64,000 nucleotides of DNA from Capsicum annuum (Eukaryota; Streptophyta; Magnoliopsida; Solanales; Solanaceae): assembly GCF_002878395.1 (NCBI RefSeq), contig NC_061120.1, positions 120,572,084 to 120,636,083 on the forward strand, given 5' to 3'. The translations under genes were made by a program, and so were the position numbers. The notes beneath the pieces were generated by a model. It ran no database searches and was not told where the DNA came from. It saw only the letters and a program-made list of their open reading frames with translations. Shown here in pieces: positions 35,629 to 47,865 of the stretch (within the stretch, counting starts at the first letter, position 1; each line of letters begins with the position of its first letter).

Positions 35629-36095
35629 ATGGATAATGATAATAGAAGTTGGATGAACTACTATAGATGGTCAGATGAGTATGAATGTGGATTTAAATAT
35701 TTTCTTGATAAGTCCTTTGAACAAGCTTCTAAAGGAAATGAAATATTATGCCCTTGCGGAAAATACATGAATCGCTATTGGAATTATAGAGAAGTGGTAG
35801 AAGATCACATATATGATGAATAGTTTGTTGACGGTTATGCCAAATGTATTTTTCATAGAGAAGGAATTTCCTCAACAAATACACCTCACTCAATAAACAA
35901 TGATAAATGTTTTGATGGACTACTTCATGATACATTTAGAAGTGTTGATGCTGAGTTAGGGCATGAAGGAGTGGGAGAGGGATTACCAGAAGATGCAAAG
36001 AATTTTTTAAAACTATTGGAGGAAGGAAAGAAATAATTATATCCTGGGTGTGAAAATTTTCCTAAACTGAGTTTCACCATTTGGTTGTACTTAAT
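35629..36095 (+). pseudogene. CACTA transposase N-terminal region (transposase-associated domain), truncated
   Basis: The first 64 codons carry the plant transposase-associated domain found at the N-terminus of TNP2-type CACTA transposases: SWM near the start, an acidic/aromatic stretch (EYECGFKYFLDKSFEQA), then CPCGKYMNR with the zinc-type Cys pair and a VVEDHIYDE end. A TAG at 35821 and a TAA at 36033 interrupt it. The frame continues with LLEEGKK and LYPGCENFPKLSFTIWLY, matching the region that follows in TNP2, and then ends at about 36090. The DDE catalytic region is absent, so no active transposase. Confidence 0.8.
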
Positions 36096-36179
36096 AAATC
36101 CTTGAATTGATTGAGTAATGTAGCCTTTTTTGACTTGCTAGAATTGACCCATTATAGATAATATAACCCCTATGAGACC
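36096..36179. other. Short gap between CACTA exon and Athila LTR
   Basis: 84 bases of AT-rich sequence; it could be CACTA intron. Its last bases (AGACC, 36175-36179) compare only partly with TAACC after the 3' LTR (55289-55293). Confidence 0.4.
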
Positions 36180-36616
36180 TGATAAGTGGAGAATTTGTCA
36201 TTCATTTACATCCATATTCTAGTATTCCAAGATGAATTAATGATTTAGATGAGGCAAATTCGTGATCAAAATGCATTAATTTCAAATACTTGTGATCTTT
36301 TAGGTAATATAATGAAAATGAGTGAGATAAAGATAGAGAATAAGTAAAGTGAGAAAACATAGCAAGAGAAATAAAGATTAGACACTGGTGGCAATCCTCA
36401 AATGATGAGATTGCACTCAGAGGGTCGTGATAATGATAAAAAGTCAATTCAAACATTAATGATTGCATGATGATCACCATGATCATGGTAGTCGTGAACA
36501 CAATCAAGAGACATCAATTGTGGTAGGGAAAAAAAGTTTTAGGGCCAGAATAGGAATTTGACAAAGTTGAATCCCAAATCACAGAAAGCTAAACCCTTGC
36601 ATATTTTTAGTATCTT
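36180..36616 (+). repeat. Athila 5' LTR, first part
   Basis: Aligns with 53910-54350 of the 3' LTR (shared GATGAATTAATGATTT-like and CGTGAACACAATCAAGAGAC-like segments). Interrupted at 36616 by the nested element. Confidence 0.85.
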
Positions 36617-39122
36617 TGTAATACCCAATATTTTCCTAGCCTAGATTAACCCTCAGTACATGGGTTATCCTAAATAAATTTTTTTAGAATACTCAGTAAT
36701 TTTAAAATTAGAGCCTGCCATGCGTAGAAACTTTAATTAGCTTTTGAATGATGTAATATTCGCCTAAATTCGACAACAGGGTAAGAAGTTATGGTGATTT
36801 TAAGATTCAATCATTAAACATCATCATTCAGGCTAGTAGCGTATCACAGAGTTTGTCAAAATAGCAATTTTCTATTTTCAGTGTTGCTTCATGATATTGG
36901 CACAACGCGCCATAGATCCAGTTCACAATTGTCCATTTTCAGTGTATAAATGCGATTCCACCGCGTCGCGGTGCACTTCATGTTTATAAAATATGTGGAA
37001 ACACGATACCACCGCATTGCACCCCCATACAATTTCTCAGTTGTAATTTTCCAGTGACACGGCGTGATAGCACCGCGTTGCACCCAGGGTCCAGATTGGG
37101 AAAATTTCACAAAAAATTAAAGTTGTGCCTATGGTTAAAATAGTCTTTTCCTATGATTTTATTCCGCCATACCCTTTATTATTCATTTTTTCGCAAATTA
37201 AAAGGTATTTCTCTCTCAAGAAAACAAACCACCTTTCCCCAAATTCAAAGGTAGTTCTCTCTCAAGAAAACAAACCCTATATCTTAAGAATCATGGTCAA
37301 TCACAAGAATCTCTCCAAGAACTCCAAGAATCTCACGAATTAATGTATTTTAGATGTTCATCTATGAATCTTTACCTTCCATGGATCCCAAGAATCCTTT
37401 TTCAAAATACAATGTTTATGATGTATGATTTCCATGTTTGAATTAGATTGAATTCATGATTCACGATGTTGTTTGAGTTTCAATCCATCATTTAGATTTA
37501 AAGTTCCAAGAATTGATTCAAGTAAGTGTTGAATTAAATGATATTCATGATAAACCCTTCAATTTGCAAGTTGATTATTGTATCCATGTTAACCCTAAGT
37601 ATTTATGATTTAATTAACCAAGTATGCTTCCTATGTGTTTGATAAATTATCTACGAGAATTAAATAATGTCATTATAGCATGCTAACATATATTCCCCAT
37701 CTATGTACAAGTTAATCCATTACAAGTGTTTGATATAATATCTCTGTGAAGAAATTATGCCCAAGTGAACATTGTCATGTTATTCAAGATTATGCTTTGC
37801 TTTACTTTTCATCCTATCGAGTTCTGGGGGTATTTAATACCCAAATATCTAGCTGTTACTTATAGCAAGTGTCAGTTATAAAATAGTATTAGTCATGTCA
37901 TGATCAGTAGTACTCTCAGTCAGTTACAGAACTCACTAGAATTTAGTCAATTACAGAACTTAGGAAAACTCAGTAATCTCAGTATTATTCCAGTCCAGTT
38001 CAGTATACTCAGTTTGGTGTCTTTTAGTTAGGAGTAGAAACTAGCATCGAGCGAGTGTAGATGTGATAACCTCTCCCATCAAGAAGGCAGAGTCATTAGT
38101 AGAAGTCTCACACTACAAAACTATATAGCCAGCGTCGGATGTAAGGAGTCACCAGTCAGATTAAGGATTGGCTACCTCCCAGGTGTCACCCATCAAATCA
38201 GGCTTGGCTTCCTGTTCAGGGTCACCCATTAGATAGGCTTGACCACAACAGTGTCTTTAACCATCGCACGGTACTGGCACCCTTCCAACTGGGGTTACAA
38301 GTTAGACCCCACTCAGTTTACTCAAGGGTATGTCGGCTAAGTGAGAAATCCCACAGTTTTAGTCACAGTCTAGTCTTCAGAATAGAATTTAGTCTAATTC
38401 TATAAAATCAAGACTATCAGATACAGTCACTTAGTTATTAATAATTCAGATTATCAGTGATTTCAGATTATCAGTATACTCAGTTATCATATATCAGATT
38501 CAGTTCCAGTATACTTAGTTATAGTATGCACAATATGTTCAGTATTTATAGATCCTCCATGTATGCTAATACAGCTCTTGCATAACATTCATTTAATTAT
38601 TGTTCATGCATATAAACCTATACATTCATCCTTACCTCATTTAGAATACCAATACATTCCTACATACTGTTTGTATACCCATTTCTTGCGCTATGATGTT
38701 TCATATCATAGGTTCAGATGCTCAGGTTCCTAGCCGCACTTAGAAAGATTTAGCTAGCAGTAGCAAATTTAGCAGTGATTCCTCATTTATCGAGGATATG
38801 CTTTTATTTTAGTACTTCAACTTAGCAGTATTTTAGAAGATATAGTTAGTTGGGTAATTGTCCCATCAACTCCACTTTCAGACAGTTTCAGTTAGAGGCT
38901 TTTTTAGACTAGATTTTCATACAGTATTTTAGATTCAAATATTATTGTTCATCATCAGTATTTTAGATATTTTGAACCTTATGGAATTTTAACCTATTAT
39001 TCTACAATTATTTTAGTATTATTGTTTAGTACTCACAGAAAATATCATTCATGGGTTAGCTTGTGGTCCTTTGAGGTTGCAAGCACCATATGACGACTAC
39101 GGGGTAGTCTCGAGTTGTTACA
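36617..39122 (+). repeat. 5' LTR of the nested element
   Basis: 2506 bp, TGTAATACCC...GTTACA. Contains a CG-rich block (36900-37090), a GTCACCCATTAGAT minisatellite (38146-38252) and a CAGT-rich tract (37880-38540). Confidence 0.92.
38146..38252. repeat. GTCACCCATYAGAT minisatellite (5' LTR copy)
   Basis: Three diverged units of about 38 bases. Counterpart at 42491-42600 in the 3' LTR. Confidence 0.7.
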
Positions 39123-39126
39123 AACT

Positions 39127-39139
39127 TGGTATTAGAGGC
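39127..39139 (+). other. Primer-binding site of the nested element
   Basis: TGGTATTAGAGGC, a diverged tRNA-Met site, four bases after the LTR. Confidence 0.75.
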
Positions 39140-39345
39140 TAAGGTTCAACAGTGTCCTAGTAAGTCTGAAAATCCACATCGTGTAGTGTCTTTTACATGG
39201 TGTGTAGTGTGCCACACTTATGGACAGGAGGCTATGAGATGTGTTACGAAAAGTATTCCTTCTTCCAGTATTCATATCATGCAAATAAGTATGATATCAA
39301 GTTAATCTCTCAGTCTAATCCGCTTCTTCCTTTTATTTACAGAAT

Positions 39346-40140
39346 ATGCCACCCAAAAGGACTAACGAAAGAAGAATCAGAAACAAGTCATCCCCTAAGC
39401 CCGTTCAAGCAGATCCCCTAGAAGAATATGTCTCTCACACAGAATTCAGAGTTACATTCACTACTCTAGCCAATTTAGTCATAGCCCAGAATGAATGGCA
39501 AACTACTGTTCCGACCAACCTAGTGGCCAATATTGCTGCAACCAGGATTCAGGACTTCACCCGAATAAATTCTCTTTTCTTTACGGGATCTAAGTCTAAA
39601 GAGAATCCATAGGAGTTCCTTGATTCAATCTCAGAGAAGGTAGTATGAGTGTAAATGAGTATTACCTCAAGTTTACTTAGTTAGCCAGGTATGTTCCCTA
39701 TATAGTAGCATACAATAGGACCAGAATGAGCAAGTTCGTATCAGGGGTGTCAGATAGTGTGTTTAAGGAATGTAGAACAACGATGTTAATTAAAGAGATG
39801 GACATATATTACTTATGGTCTATGGTCAATAGATTGAGGAGCAAAATCTTAAGAAGAAGGAGAGAGAATAAGAGGGTTAGAATAGGTAGCTTAATTTTAG
39901 TCAGCCTAAGTCAGAGGGCGGTAACTATTTCCAGTTTTGTCCAAAGTCTTTTATTCTGATTCCGTCCTCAACTAGTGTACCAACCATCCAGGATAGCATA
40001 AGCAATGGTCGTACTAATACATTTTGTGAAGAGTGTGGTAAAAACCATAAGGAAGAGTTTAGGGATAGTAGTAATGTTTACTATGGCTATGGGAAATTAG
40101 GCCATAGTCTCAGAGAGTGTTGAGTAGCTACTCAGAGTGT
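39346..40140 (+). pseudogene. Gag remnant of the nested element with defective zinc knuckle
   Basis: It starts MPPKRTNERRIRNKSS, a basic start typical of Tekay-type Gag, then RIQDFTRINSLFFTGSKSKENP (start at 39346, open to 39612), followed by a stop and decayed capsid-like sequence with several frame changes. Near 40083-40124 the knuckle reads YYGYGKLGHSLREC: the last Cys and the His are kept, but the first two Cys positions are Tyr. Non-functional. Confidence 0.75.
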
Positions 40141-40960
40141 TGGGTCAGTCTCATCAGTTACTAGTTTAGTCCAGTTACCCAAATCAGCAGGTATCATCTT
40201 CCAGTGACGATCAACGTCTTAATAGATTTTATGCACTTTAGTCCCAACAAGATTAGAAAAGTTCTCCTGATTTGGTCACTGATAAGTTACAAATCTTCCA
40301 CTTATATGTTTATACCTTCTTAGACCTATGAGCTTCTATATCTTCTGTAATTTCTTACATACTAGTCCATACCAAGGTTAAACCCTAAAAGAGTAGTAGG
40401 GTTATTAATTTAGTAAACCACAAACATAGAATGATGACTTTTAGATAAGGGGGAGATGGTAGTATAGTACATGGTAGAAGACTATGCATGCTCACAGTTC
40501 CTACTAGAAGTAGTTCCAGTTCACTCTGTAGTACGAATCAGGTTCCATAAGTTCAGAAATTCAAAACTCAAGTCATGCAGTACATAACACATGTATTTAT
40601 GTTTCCAAGTATGCTCAGTTCTCATGAGTCATGTTACACTCTAAATGGTTCGTGAAGTTCAGTTTATGCCATGTGTTTCTCGGGCCTCAATAGTGTGTTG
40701 AAGTCATTCAGTCATGCCTCAGTTAGATGGTATCTCGTACTTTATCATAGTTACCATCTCATATCATCTTCATGTCAGTCATGTATTCATGAACAAATTT
40801 TAACCATGTAATCATGTATCAGATATGCATGTTTAGTATGTAAGTTTAGTCTATTAGACTAGTCACGCAATAATACTTCAATTGTACATGTATAGTTCAG
40901 TAAGTATATTCAGTTTTCCAGTACTCTCTTCGCTTAACTAGCCACATTTAAGGACGAATT
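40141..40960 (+). other. Non-coding interior with protease trace; RT, RNase H and integrase deleted
   Basis: A short protease-like trace (RFYAL, SSPDLVTDKLQIFHLYVY, LDL) lies at about 40215-40340. After that nothing codes up to the purine tract. Either a deletion removed most of pol or the element moved as a gag-only derivative. Confidence 0.6.
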
Positions 40961-40963
40961 TTC

Positions 40964-40977
40964 CCAAGGGGAGATAT
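40964..40977 (+). other. Polypurine tract of the nested element
   Basis: CCAAGGGGAGATAT directly before the 3' LTR. Confidence 0.8.
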
Positions 40978-43468
40978 TCTACTACTCCATATTTTCTTAG
41001 CAGAGATTAACCCTCAGTACATGGGTTATCATAAATAATTTTCATGAAATACTTAGTAATTTTCATATTAGAGCCTTCCATAGCATAGAAAACTCAATTA
41101 GCTTTCCAACGATATAAAATTTGCCTTAATCCGACAACCGGATAAGAAGTTATGGCAATTTTAACTTTTAGTCGTTAAACATTGTTGTTCAGGCAAGTAG
41201 CGCATCGCAGAGTGTGTCAAAATAGCAATTCTCTATTTACAGTGTTGCTCCATAATATTGGCACATCGCACCATAAACTCAATTCACAATTATCAATTTC
41301 CAGTGTACCAACGTGATTTCACTGCGTTACGGTGCACTTCAAGTTAAACAAAGTAGCAACACGATACCTCCGCATCGCGCATCCATGAAATTTCCCATTT
41401 TTCATTTTCCAGTAACATGACACGATAGCGCCGCATTGCACCAGGGCTCCAGATCAAAAAAATTTCACAAAAAATTAAAGTTGCATACCAGGATAAAATA
41501 GTCTTTTTTCATAATTTTATTCCACCTAGATATGAGATTTAAGCCCTAAAAATGTGTAAAACCCTTCATTATTCACTTTTTCCCAAAATCAAATGGTAGT
41601 TCCCTCTTAAGAAAATAAACCTTAGCTCTCAAGGTTCAAGGTAAATCCTAAGAATCTCTCCAAGAAGTCCAAGAATCTCATGAATTAAGGTATGTTAAAT
41701 GTTCATCCGTGGATCCTTACCTTCCATGAAGCCCAAGAATCCTTTTTCAAAATACAAGATTTATGATGTATGGTTTTCATGTTTGAATTAGATTGAATTC
41801 ATGATTCATGATGTTGTTTGAGTTTTAATCCATGATTTAGATTCAAAGTTTCAAGGATTGATTCTAGTATGTGTTGAATTACATGATATTCATGATAAAC
41901 CCTTTAATTTGCAAGTTGATTGTTGTATTGAAGTTAGCCCTAAGCGTTTATGATTTAATGAACCAAGTATTCTTCCTATGTGTTTGATAAATTATCTATG
42001 AGAATGATATAATGCCATTATAGCATGCTAACATATATTCCCCATCCATGTACAAGTTAATGCATTACAAGTGTTTATAAAATGTCTCTGTGAATGAATT
42101 ATGCCAGAGTGAACAATGTCATGTTATTCAAGATTATGCTTTGCTTTAATTTTTATGCAATCGAGTCCTGGGAGTATTTCATACCTAAAAATCAAGCTAT
42201 TACTTATAGCCAGTGTCAGTTATAGAATAGTATCAGTCATGTTAAGATCAGTAGTACTCTCAGTTTGTTACATAACTTAGTAGAATTCAATCAGTTATAG
42301 AAATTAGGAAAACTCAGTAATCACAATATTAGTTAGGTCCATTTCAATATGCTCAGTTCAGAGTCTGTTAGTTGGGAGTAGAAACTAGTACCGAGAGAAT
42401 GTAGAGGTGATGACTTCTTCTATCAGGAAGGCAGAGTCATTAGTAGTAGTCTCATAATACAGAACTACATATCCAATGTAGGATATGAGGAGTTACCCAT
42501 CAGATTAAGGATTGGCTACCTCCCCAGGTGTCACCTATCAGATTAGGCTTGACTTCTTGTTCAAGGTCACTCATTAGATAAGCGTGACCACAACAGTGTC
42601 TTTACCCGTGGCACGATACTGGCACCCTTCTTACTGGGGTTATAGGTTGGACCCCATTAAGTTTACTTAGGGGGTATGCCAGTTAAGTGAGAATTCCCAC
42701 AGTTTTCATTTCAGTTTCAGTCTTCAGAATAGAACTTAGTTTAGTTGTACAGAATCAGGACTGTCAAATATAGTCACTCAATTATCAGTAATTCAAATTA
42801 TGATTGATCTTAGATTATCAGTATATTCAGTTATCAGATATTAGATTCAGTTCCAGTATACTTAGTTAGAATATGCATAGTATGTTTATTAGTTACAGAT
42901 CCTCCATGTATGCTAATCCATCTCTTGCATATCATTAAGTAAGTTATTGTTCAAGTATATGAACCCATGTAATCAACCTTACCTCATTTAGCATATGAGT
43001 ACTTTCCCACAAACTGATTATATAATCGTTTCTTGTGCTATGATGTTTCATATCATAGGTTTGGAAGCTCAGGTTTCTGACCACGCTTAGCCAGATTCAG
43101 CCAGCAGTAGCAAATCTAGTAGTGAGTCCTCATTCTTTGAGGATATTCTTTCATTTCAGCACTTCAACTTAGAAGTATTTTAGTAGATGCAGTTAGTAGG
43201 GGGATTGTCCCATCAACTCTACTTTCAGACAGTTTTAGTTTGAGTCTTTTTCAGACTAAATTTTTAGACAGTGTTTCAGATTCAGATATTATTGTTCATT
43301 ATCAATATTTTAGATGTTTTTAACCTTTTGGCATTTTATCCTATTATTCTATAATTATTTCAGTATTATTGTTCAGTGCTCACCGCAGATTCATTCATAG
43401 GTTAGCTTGTGGTCCTTCGCGGTCGCAAAAACTATGTGATTACTAGGGGGTAGTCTTGGGTCATTACA
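40978..43468 (+). repeat. 3' LTR of the nested element
   Basis: 2491 bp; its first dinucleotide is mutated from TG to TC. Aligns with 36617-39122 along its length. Confidence 0.9.
42491..42600. repeat. GTCACCCATYAGAT minisatellite (3' LTR copy)
   Basis: Counterpart of 38146-38252, with three diverged units. Confidence 0.65.
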
Positions 43469-43473
43469 ATCTT

Positions 43474-44435
43474 TCATTCAATTTTCCATTTTGTAGAGAG
43501 AATAAGAATTTAGTTTTGAAGGTGAAATCAAATGTTTAGTTGAGTCGAAGAGAGATTTGGCTTTAAATTGAAATTAGAGTTTTGATTTATTCTTGCTTTA
43601 CTTTTAAATGTATGCATTGAATGCCAACATGGATATACTTTCTTTACTTAATTAGATATATAGCTAAATTACTATCTTGGGGTTGTGTTTTATTTGGTAT
43701 TTAATAATTTGTGGGCATTAATTATTAGTCCAAATAATTAGTTAAGGGTGTTAGGTTTTGTTCTTACTATATGTTTGAATTGAGAATTATGGGTAAAAGC
43801 CCCAATTTACTAGGATCATATATCATCTATGAAAGAGGGATATGGGTGATGAATAATTGTGAACAACACCTTGAATTAGCTTCTTTGTTAGTACAATCTT
43901 AGAAATAAGTGTGCTAGTTAAATTGACTATGTTAATAAGTATTATATTAGAAATAAGGATTCTTAGTATGAAGTCATGGATTGTTAAAACTTGTCACGCT
44001 CATGAGGTATTTAAAAGAATCCATGAGTGAAATTTAGTTTTTTTCTTGAAATGTTAAGACTATGACACTAAATCTAACCTACCCAAAACCCTAAGCCAAC
44101 ACTTTGATTAACTCTTGATTACCAATAAATGAACACTACTTAGGAGTACATAACCATAAGATCTCTCTTGATTTGATAGACTTAAAAATTGTTCAACCTT
44201 ATATTATTGTAATTTGGTTATTGTGTTCAACCAATTTCAACTTTCAAAACCCCTAATTTGCTTTTAGGTTTGTTTTAGATATCACATTATGAGTTAATTC
44301 CTCTTTAACTCTCAACACATGTGGGTATCAAAATATAGTTTTCACTCTTTTAGGATTAGACACCGACTCTTGATGGGTATATATTAACAAGCATACGTCT
44401 TGCATAGAAATAAGGGTGTAAGTTGAGTATTATAA
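43474..44435 (+). repeat. Athila 5' LTR, second part
   Basis: Resumes after the ATCTT duplication and aligns with about 54350-55288 (shared TTGTCACGCTCATGAGGTAT, CTTGATTTGATAG). Ends GAGTATTATAA, a mutated form of the GTGTTATCA end. Confidence 0.85.
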
Positions 44436-44439
44436 AAAA

Positions 44440-44457
44440 TAGCACCGTTGCTAGAGA
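44440..44457 (+). other. Athila primer-binding site, diverged
   Basis: TAGCACCGTTGCTAGAGA compares with the Athila-type primer site TGGCGCCGTTGCCGGGGA; differences are mostly transitions. Confidence 0.75.
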
Positions 44458-44578
44458 GTGAAGCTTAGTTTTTACTATTGCATTGTTGTTAGTGCACTTG
44501 GGTTAGCCGAGGTTTTTGGTTTATATTATTTTTTTTTTTTGTGTTTCTATTGGGTGACTTAATAGCATTTGCATTACA

Positions 44579-44803
44579 ATGAGCCAACAAGGGAGAGAGA
44601 ATGGCTCTTTTCATAGGCATATGAGAGATAGGGATTATCTTGATGATGTGGGGCATGCTAGTTCCATTCACATCCCACTAGTGATGAATGTTGCTTTTCT
44701 CAATCATTTACACTCAACTTTAGTTCACACTACCATGTTTCTTATAAATAAAAGAGAAATAATCATGATTAGATGCACTAATATCCATATTTTACAGGCA
44801 TAG
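44579..44803 (+). pseudogene. Athila gag start, truncated
   Basis: Opens MSQQGRENGSFHRHMRDRDY about 140 bases after the primer site, the expected position of Athila gag, and contains DVGHASSIHIPLVMNVAF, similar in layout to 46230-46370 (acidic, then IPP/IPL). The reading frame ends at 44803, and another LTR-like unit follows. Confidence 0.55.
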
Positions 44804-44809
44804 AGATAA

Positions 44810-46089
44810 TGAGATGAAAAGATGTGGATTGGAGCTTAAAAGAGGTCAAATGGAAGCAAGAAGTGTAGTTGAATCCTTAAGTAGACATCAGCCATAGTTA
44901 CCACGATCACATGTCAAAAGCTGCGGTTGCAGTCAGTAAAGATGTTCAAGAGAACACGATCGGGAAGCAAAACCACAACAACAATAGCCATGATCACAGA
45001 CAACCTCACACGATTGCGGCTAAGAAGAATGTTTCCTAGGGCAGTTTTGTAATTTCCCCTAGCTAAATACTAAACCTTATATAGGCTACAACCTTTTATT
45101 CTTTGGGTATTGATTAACTCATAGACACTTTTGAATTTGAAACAAGAACCCTAATTGGGAAAGATTGTAACTAATTTTAGAGACATAAATTCTTAGTGTT
45201 TTGTGAAGGATGGATGCTTTGGATATTCTTTATGGTATGTCTTTCTCTACTTTCTTCATTAGTAGCTAAGTAATTGAGTCTTGGCATTATTTTGAACTAA
45301 TGTGTAATTGTGTGTTGGTGTTGTTGTGTTTGCATGATTTTTAGTTGTTAAGTATGGATTCCACCATTGCCTGAGTTTAGTTGTTGGAATTTATGGATGA
45401 AAACACCAAATATCTAAATGGGTTTTATAGGCGAAAATCTTAAATTCTAGAAACCCTTCATCATCCTTGAAAGAGGGATGAAGGTGAATATATGGGAACC
45501 CATAGCATTCTTAAAAGAGAGCTATAGGGGGACAAGCCAATGGTGGACAATTAAGATTGTGGTCTACTACCTTTTACAATATTAGACATAAGTGTAAATG
45601 GATTGTAAGTCATATCATAGGCATTTTCCTAGAAATAGGGATATATAATTAAGGTTTTGGGTGACTTTGAGTGTCACAATCATTAGGTGCTCGAAAAAGC
45701 CAATGGGTGACATCTTTGTGGTTTTGTTGAAAGACTAACCACAAAGACCTTCGACCTAGTCTATCTCTCACTTAACAACAATTTTTCATAAACTACACCC
45801 CCACCCCTATTTTTTGTATGTATAATCCCAGGATTACCTCCAAACTAGATTTTAAATCAAAAGTGCTATATTAGTGTCTTATTTGATAAAATATTGTCAT
45901 AAACTACACCCCCACCCCCATTTTAGTTTAAGTGTTGTTTGTTTGTATTTGGGTATCTTTTTAGTAATTAGAGCACCTATAGGACTTGAAATTTACATTT
46001 TATCCTTGTGGATTCAACCCTAAAGTGAGTTGCAATATTGAAAACCACCACCTTACCCCTTAAATATGGATGTAAGTTGAGCGTTATCA
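44810..46089 (+). repeat. Second Athila-type LTR, 5' end unclear
   Basis: It ends GCGTTATCA at 46089, immediately followed by a second Athila-like primer site. It contains a CG-bearing block (44890-45030), TATATA (45078-45083) and the same kinds of segments as the outer LTR (AGGGGGATGAAGG-like and ACTACACCCCCACCCC words). The left end is not defined. It is diverged from the outer LTR, so it comes from a different Athila copy. Confidence 0.6.
45078..45083 (+). promoter_or_regulatory. TATA box of the inner Athila-type LTR
   Basis: TATATA within ACCTTATATAGGCTAC, downstream of the CG-bearing block. Confidence 0.5.
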
Positions 46090-46092
46090 AAA

Positions 46093-46111
46093 TGAAACCA
46101 TTGCCGAGGAG
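46093..46111 (+). other. Second Athila primer-binding site
   Basis: TGAAACCATTGCCGAGGAG, diverged from TGGCGCCGTTGCCGGGGA mainly by G to A, four bases after the inner LTR end. Confidence 0.7.
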
Positions 46112-46203
46112 TGGAATATAGATTTTACTTTTGTGGTGTGATTGTTACTTAGGTATACCAGGGGTGGTGTGATTTAGTTTTTTTTTGTTTTTTTAATTGT
46201 TTG

Positions 46204-46915
46204 TAGGTGATCGTAGCATTTATGCAATGATGAATGACAATGCTAGTAACATGGGGAACTTTGATGTTTTTCTCTATAATGAGGGACAACTCAATGATGC
46301 TCTCTAAACGAGTGCAATTCGTATCCCACCAACTAATGGGAATGGAGTTTTCCTCATAACTAGTGTTATGTTACATATGTTACAAATGAAAGGGCCATAT
46401 GGTGGTCAAGCATGTGAGGACCCCAATGTTCAATTAAAGAATTTTATGCAGGTGTGTGCACCTTTCAACATTGCACACATCACTCTAAAGTCTCTTCATC
46501 TTTGCCATTTCCTATTCTCTTTTATAAGCAAGGCAGTGTTGTGGCTCCATTCACTCCCACCTAGTCCAATCACTACTTGGGAAGAGCTTACCATGGTTTT
46601 ACTTGATCGATCATCCCACCATCCAAAATTCTCCAAAAATAGGATGAGGTCATAAATTTTAAGAAATTGAGCGGAGAACCATTATTTAATGCATGGGAAA
46701 GATTCAAAGGAAAATTGGCTAAATGGCCAAACTACGAGGTCTCAGAGAAGATGCTTCTCCAAATCTTGTACTGGGACCTTGATCCACTTAAAAAATAGTG
46801 GTGGATAATATGACAGGATGCACTACCATGCACCAATTCAATTATTGGGAGAGTTGATGAAAAAAAATTGAGGTTGGCATATCTGAGCTATCAAAGTGAC
46901 CTGAGCCAAAAGAAA
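46204..46915 (+). pseudogene. Athila gag, first copy, decayed
   Basis: An acidic start (NEGQLNDAL) is followed by IRIPPTNGNGVF, FMQVCAPFNIAHIT, LHSLPPSPITTWEEL and, in a later frame, FNAWERFKGKLAKWPNYEVSEKMLLQILY, the capsid-like region of Athila Gag. Several stops and frameshifts. The best open piece is 46368-46655. Confidence 0.7.
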
Positions 46916-47149
46916 AGGTAAATTTTATTTCATTAGTGGGATGCTCCATCTACTTCAGATGACATTTCTATTTGGGGGTTAACCACACAAAGATGTGAAT
47001 TTAAATATGAAAAAACTTCATTGACATGTGCTCCCCTTTTGATACTGCCCATGTATTTCAAGAGTCCATCCGATTGTGACATTTCCCATTTTTGTTGATA
47101 TGAAAGGTGTTTTTATGGTTGATATCTCTACCACTCGGTCTATTACGTC

Positions 47150-47830
47150 TTTTGTTGAGCTTATGTAATCCTTTTTGGATCAATATTTCACTTATTCTAG
47201 AATGATAAAACTAAGGTAGGAAATTACAAATTTTTGTCAATTTAGTTGTGTGCCCTTGTATGAAGTGTGGAAAAGGCTCAATGATAAAATCATGGAATAA
47301 TAGAACCATGAAGTTCCTGAGAAGATACTTCTCCAAATATTTTATAAGGAATTAGAGCAATTGAATAAATTAATTATTGATAACGAATCCGGAGCTCTAT
47401 TGTTATGTTTTATTTTGGGGTAACATCAAATTTGTTGAATCATATGACAAAGCTATCTAGAGGTTGGCACACAAGAGATGCCGAGGTGGTCGTAAAGGCT
47501 CTCTACACAGCTTTTATGGGTCAAGAACAAAGGAAAAAGGATTAAGAGAGAGATGTGAATATGGACAAGCTAATAACAAATCTTTTTTCAAATCATGTTG
47601 AGGTTTCCCTCTTTACCAATCAAAGGAAAAGTGGTAATCAAGGTCAAAACAATCGAGAAAGGAACAAAAATAAAGATGTTTTAGTTCAAATATTGAGAGG
47701 TGTTGAAGGGACCGCCAAAATGGTAAGGGAAATAAGAAGTGATTTCACTTAATTAAACAAAATGGTGACATCCCATTCAATATCCATCAAGCAAGTAGTG
47801 ACACAAGTGGAAACATATTGGCATAACTTA
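47150..47830 (+). pseudogene. Athila gag, second copy, decayed
   Basis: It repeats the same Gag region: FLDQYFTYSRMIKL, LYEVWKRLNDKI, VPEKILLQIFY, LIIDNESGALL, then a charged stretch (47555-47752). Two consecutive copies of the same Gag segment (at 46680-46760 and 47255-47345) cannot belong to one Gag, which shows the interior joins two Athila copies. Confidence 0.65.
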
Positions 47831-47865
47831 AAGCTAAACAAAGAAGGGGACAACCTAGTGATGCA

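Larger units (their letters stand above)
32336..36179 (+). mobile_element. CACTA (En/Spm) DNA transposon, 5' part
   Basis: It begins GACTACAAGAAATTTAGGC, one base different from the canonical CACTACAAGAAA terminus, exactly where the gypsy RT is interrupted. The subterminal 200 bases carry repeated CCGTTGCCATAG and GCAATGGTTAC-like words in both orientations, as usual for CACTA elements. About 3 kb of AT-rich untranslated or intron sequence leads to a transposase N-terminal exon at 35629. No 3' terminus (TTCTTGTAGTG) is seen; the element is lost after about 36095 and Athila sequence starts at 36180. Confidence 0.75.
36617..43468 (+). mobile_element. Nested LTR element (6852 bp), gag kept, most of pol deleted
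   Basis: LTRs at 36617-39122 and 40978-43468 with target duplication ATCTT (36612-36616 and 43469-43473), inserted in the Athila 5' LTR. The interior is only 1.85 kb: primer site, leader, gag remnant, a protease-like trace, non-coding sequence and purine tract. LTR layout, primer spacing and leader words resemble those of the 10977-20099 element, so both belong to one gypsy branch. Confidence 0.92.

Noticed and set aside
36202..36507. 101-codon minus-strand ORF in the Athila LTR
   Set aside because: It overlaps the LTR on the opposite strand and has no domain; the homologous 3' LTR does not conserve it.
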